Positions 13,969 to 16,653 of a stretch of DNA of 16,653 nucleotides are shown in pieces; position 1 is the stretch's first letter, and every line of letters starts with the position of its first letter. Source of the stretch: Eubacterium sp. (GTDB taxonomy: Bacteria > Bacillota > Clostridia > Lachnospirales > Lachnospiraceae); the NCBI GenBank assembly GCA_024681495.1, contig JAILAS010000204.1, forward strand, positions 1-16,653, given 5' to 3'. The position numbers and the translations under genes were made by a program. A model generated the notes under the pieces. That model searched no databases, was not told the origin of the DNA, and saw only the letters and a program-made list of their open reading frames with translations.

Positions 13969-15379
13969 CCGTGCTGTCCTCTGTATCCTCGTCGTCCTCG
14001 CTGTCCGAAGTCGACTCGAGGTAGTCAATGTAGTTCTGTGAATAGGTCGACAGGGACGAGCTCTCGCCCAGGTCTATGACCTTCTGATAGGTCTTAATGG
14101 CCTTCTCCGAGTCGCCGTTCAGCCTGTAGGCCTGAGCCAGATTGTACAGGAGTTTACCGCTGGAGTAGCTCTCATCGATCTTCACGGCCTTCTTCAGAAG
14201 CTCGATCGCCTCCTCATAGTCACCCGACGAAAGCGCCGCGGAACCGTCCGTGTAGTAATCCTCGAGCTGCTGCTCCTCGATCTCCTCCGCAATGGTGCTG
14301 TAAAGCGTCTTCGCATCTCCGGAGAGCAGGCTCTTATCAATGGCCTCAAACGCCTCGAGCGCCGCATCGTCGTCCTCGTCGATCACGGCCTGAAGGTACT
14401 TTATCATGGACTGATAGGACTCAATGGTGTCCGCATCCTGTGCGTCCGCGGACTCGTAAGCCGCGATCCTGTCGTTGAGATTCTCTATCTCCTCCTCGAG
14501 CGAGCTGACCGAGGTCTGCTGCGCCGAGGCCTGTTCGTTCGCCTCCGTAACGGTCTGCTCAGCCTCGTTCATGATACTGTTGCGTATGCCGGGCACCACG
14601 AGGAAGTAGACCACGAGCGCGCCGATAACGATTCCTATAACCAGGTTCAGCATCACCGAAACCGGCGTGGAGAGGTAGTTTCCGAGCGGCTGGATGATAG
14701 TCTCGTTTCCGCTGGTGTAGGACACGCTCTCCCTCTTCTGGCGCTTACGGGGAACGTCCTCCTCTCGCTCGAGCCTCTGCTCGATTTCCTTAATATAGGC
14801 CTGCGCCTCCCTGTTGTCCACGTCAATGCGCAGGACGCTCCTGCACTCCGAGCGCGCCTTGTCGTAGTCGCCCTGCGACGCGTAGATCAACGCCAAAACG
14901 AGCCTCGCGCGGACGAAGTTCGGATTGGTCCCTATTACGTTTTTAAGCTGAAGCATCGCCAGGTCGTAGCTGCCGTTCCGGCAGTACCCCAGGGCCGTAT
15001 TAAACTTCTTCGTCATCTGCATGATGCGCTCTCTTCCCGCGCCCTCATACAGATCATCCATGTACTTTTCCGCCTCGTTGCCGTCAATTCGGAGCGCGCG
15101 GCTTATCGACCACTCCTCTATGGCCATGGTCATCTCGCCCAGCTCGAAATACACGAGTCCGAGCAGATTCCTCGCATCGATATGTCCCTTGTTCAGACGG
15201 AGGCAGCGGTTCAAAAGCTCCACGGCTCCCGTAAGATCGCGCTCCGAGCAGGCCTTCAGGGCCTCGTTGTAAAGCACGTTGGAGCTGGCGATTATCTTAC
15301 GATAGAGGCGCACGGGTGCCTGGCACTGCGGGCAGAACCTGCTCTGAGTGAGAAGGGAATGGCACTTATAACATCTCAT
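13961..15379 (-). CDS. Membrane protein with N-terminal zinc ribbon and TPR repeats on both sides of a membrane helix
   Basis: The 472-residue protein begins with a CXXC-X9-CXXC zinc ribbon (Cys 3, 6, 16, 19). TPR-like helices follow (about 34-100 and 124-190), then a basic/acidic linker and one membrane helix (about 243-265, SVMLNLVIGIVIGALVVYFL). A coiled coil covers about 273-312, and further TPR units (about 374-440, with the repeat YEEAIELLKKAVKID) precede a very acidic Ser/Glu/Asp tail. The basic segment RKRQKR (211-216) before the membrane helix suggests the zinc-ribbon half is cytoplasmic and the C-terminal half external. The ribosome site GGAGAGG overlaps the stop of the small upstream gene. 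I recognise the architecture, but no established function; a scaffold for protein complexes at the envelope is an inference. Confidence 0.85.
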   Translation of the reverse strand: MRCYKCHSLLTQSRFCPQCQAPVRLYRKIIASSNVLYNEALKACSERDLTGAVELLNRCLRLNKGHIDARNLLGLVYFELGEMTMAIEEWSISRALRIDGNEAEKYMDDLYEGAGRERIMQMTKKFNTALGYCRNGSYDLAMLQLKNVIGTNPNFVRARLVLALIYASQGDYDKARSECRSVLRIDVDNREAQAYIKEIEQRLEREEDVPRKRQKRESVSYTSGNETIIQPLGNYLSTPVSVMLNLVIGIVIGALVVYFLVVPGIRNSIMNEAEQTVTEANEQASAQQTSVSSLEEEIENLNDRIAAYESADAQDADTIESYQSMIKYLQAVIDEDDDAALEAFEAIDKSLLSGDAKTLYSTIAEEIEEQQLEDYYTDGSAALSSGDYEEAIELLKKAVKIDESYSSGKLLYNLAQAYRLNGDSEKAIKTYQKVIDLGESSSLSTYSQNYIDYLESTSDSEDDEDTEDSTDE

Positions 15380-15394
15380 AATTACAATCCTCTC

Positions 15395-15535
15395 CTAACG
15401 CTCTCCGTCCGTGTCTATCAATTCCTGCATAACGTCCACCAAATCGGTGAGATCTCTGTTATATATAACGTCCTCAGCCTCCTGAACCTCCGGGCTGGGC
15501 TGAAACTTCTTAAGTTCTTCGTCAAAATCAAGCAT
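15395..15535 (-). CDS. Small acidic hypothetical protein (46 aa) between folC and the TPR gene
   Basis: The minus strand encodes 46 residues starting MLDFDEELKKFQPSPEV and ending ELIDTDGER, then TAG. Support for coding is structural: an excellent AGGAGGG ribosome site 6 bases before the ATG, a 2-base gap after the folC stop, and a stop codon that forms part of the GGAGAGG ribosome site of the next gene. The product is acidic and probably helical, with no signal peptide or membrane segment. I do not recognise a named family. Translational coupling with folC and the TPR protein suggests a partner or regulatory role, but that is inference. Confidence 0.78.
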   Translation of the reverse strand: MLDFDEELKKFQPSPEVQEAEDVIYNRDLTDLVDVMQELIDTDGER

Positions 15536-15537
15536 TT

Positions 15538-16653
15538 TTATCCCTCCTGTATGGTTTTATATGCGGAGTACAGCTCTCCGAGAAGATAGAGCGATCCGGC
15601 GCAGTAAAGCTCTCCGTCGCCTTTTATCTCCAGGGCCTTTTCCAGGGCCGCGCGGGAATCGTCGATCACCGCGGCCACCCTCTCTCCGTTATCCTCAAAA
15701 ATCCGTTTAAGCTTTTGTGCATCACAGGCTCTGTCGCTATCGACCGTGGTGAGTATTATATTGGAAAACAATCCGCTTTCGCATACAGACTCTACCATGT
15801 GCGAGAGGTCCTTCTCCTCGAGCGCGCCGAACAAAAGCGTCTTCTCCACACCGGGCGCCCTGTGATCTACGCTGTCCAAAAGCGCGGCAACCCCGGACGG
15901 GTTATGGGCTCCGTCGAAGAATATGCCATCCCCAACAGGTTCCATCCTGCCGGGCCAGCGCGTCCCTCTCAGACCTCTCTCTATGATGCGGTCCGCATCC
16001 TCCCTGTCGCCAAGCAGAATCATCGCCCCTCTGGCGGCCAAGGATGCATTCACCACCTGATACAGGGCCGCTGTATCCAGGTGAATATGGATTCTATCAT
16101 AATCTTTGGGGTATAAAAAATCAATCCCCGCAGAGCTGTTCTCTAAAATTTCACAATCGTCCGATTTTACTGTAAAAAGCGGCGCCCGCAGTCTTTGGGC
16201 CCTTTCCTTCACTTCGCCGAAAGCGCGCGGGTCGGTCGCGTCGCAGACCACGGGGACGCCTTCCTTAATTATCCCGGCCTTCTCGGCAGCGATTTCCTCA
16301 ATGGTATCCCCCAGATACGCCGTATGCTCCAGCGACAGCGAAGTTATGATGCACAGATTTGGCCTCTCGATGACGTTAGTGGCGTCGAGCCTGCCTCCCA
16401 GTCCGGTCTCCAGAACGGCCACATCTACGCCCGCCTTCTTAAACCGAAGCATCGCCATAAGGAACAGCAGCTCGAAGAAGGTGGGATGATCCCCTCCGTC
16501 AGGCGCGTTTTCCCTGATGGCGTCCTCGACCTCGTTGAAGTCCTCGAGGAACTCCTCCTCCGTAATCATCTCCCCGCTAATCCTGAATCTTTCAAGGACG
16601 CTCACCAGATGCGGCGAGGTGAAAAGCCCCGTCCGATATCCGGCCTCGCGGAG
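15538..16653 (-). CDS. folC: FolC, folylpolyglutamate synthase / dihydrofolate synthase (5' end outside window)
   Basis: The enzyme adds glutamate to dihydropteroate and/or to folates using ATP, keeping folates in the cell. The 371 visible residues start in frame at the window edge, in the conserved segment GYRTGLFTSPHL (visible 5-16). They continue with ETGLGGRLDATN (82-93), the SLEHTAYLGDTIEEIAAEKAG segment, RWPGRM (232-237) and DGAHNP (247-252). The N-terminal P-loop (about 40-50 residues) is missing only because the window ends. A GTG at 16605 inside the frame is not the start, since the family signature continues upstream of it. The TAA precedes the small protein's ATG by two bases. Dual versus single activity cannot be settled by eye. 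Confidence 0.95.
   Translation of the reverse strand, partial: LREAGYRTGLFTSPHLVSVLERFRISGEMITEEEFLEDFNEVEDAIRENAPDGGDHPTFFELLFLMAMLRFKKAGVDVAVLETGLGGRLDATNVIERPNLCIITSLSLEHTAYLGDTIEEIAAEKAGIIKEGVPVVCDATDPRAFGEVKERAQRLRAPLFTVKSDDCEILENSSAGIDFLYPKDYDRIHIHLDTAALYQVVNASLAARGAMILLGDREDADRIIERGLRGTRWPGRMEPVGDGIFFDGAHNPSGVAALLDSVDHRAPGVEKTLLFGALEEKDLSHMVESVCESGLFSNIILTTVDSDRACDAQKLKRIFEDNGERVAAVIDDSRAALEKALEIKGDGELYCAGSLYLLGELYSAYKTIQEG

Noticed and set aside
13969..14028. Extended mnmA N-terminus
   Set aside because: The 20 extra residues are an Arg/Thr-rich out-of-frame reading of the acidic TPR tail; the ATG at 13968 matches family starts.
1..16653. CRISPR arrays, tRNA/rRNA genes, phage or integrase genes
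   Set aside because: No regularly spaced repeats, no tRNA-like cloverleaf or rRNA signatures, and no recombinase or phage protein was recognised on either strand.

Overview
The window looks like chromosomal DNA of an anaerobic, butyrate-type member of the Clostridia, most likely Lachnospiraceae. The reasons are strong AGGAGG-type ribosome sites, TTGACA/TATAAT-type promoters with 17-bp spacers, a butyryl-CoA:acetate-type CoA-transferase, a type III glutamine synthetase paired with an ANTAR-domain regulator, and a folC / small protein / zinc-ribbon-TPR / mnmA cluster. All functional calls rest on recognising protein motifs by eye; no database search was run. All genes except the CoA-transferase lie on the minus strand.

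Layout. (1) 3339 down to 1, minus: a translation and protein-export operon, ylxM-ffh-rpsP-khpA-rimM-trmD, with trmD cut by the window edge. It starts at a near-consensus promoter that leaves ylxM almost leaderless. It is interrupted between khpA and rimM by a structured repeat plus an intrinsic terminator. (2) 3449-4927, plus: a divergently transcribed, strongly codon-biased CoA-transferase gene ending in a bidirectional terminator. (3) 7436 down to 4947, minus: a more AT-rich pair, a LysR-type regulator and a secreted calcineurin-like phosphoesterase. (4) 10368 down to 7497, minus: a nitrogen-assimilation unit, glnN (GSIII) followed by an ANTAR antiterminator. Its leader carries a terminator hairpin preceded by an overlapping small hairpin with an ANTAR-type hexaloop. 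(5) 12838 down to 10390, minus: a membrane chemoreceptor gene with its own promoter, a second larger copy of the structured repeat right after its stop, and a perfect terminator. (6) 16653 down to 12877, minus: folC (5' end outside the window), a 46-residue acidic protein, a zinc-ribbon/TPR membrane protein and mnmA, tightly packed.

How the parts work together. Block 1 supplies signal-recognition-particle and ribosome or tRNA maturation functions. Block 2 is terminal energy metabolism. Block 4 appears to be a self-contained regulatory circuit in which the regulator encoded downstream of glnN may control a terminator in the glnN leader.

The two items most worth following are the glnN leader (one clear ANTAR-like hairpin where two are expected) and the pair of post-stop-codon structured repeats. 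The repeats share a 62-bp core (58/62 identical) plus a 12-bp block, and differ by a clean 117-bp hairpin-rich segment.
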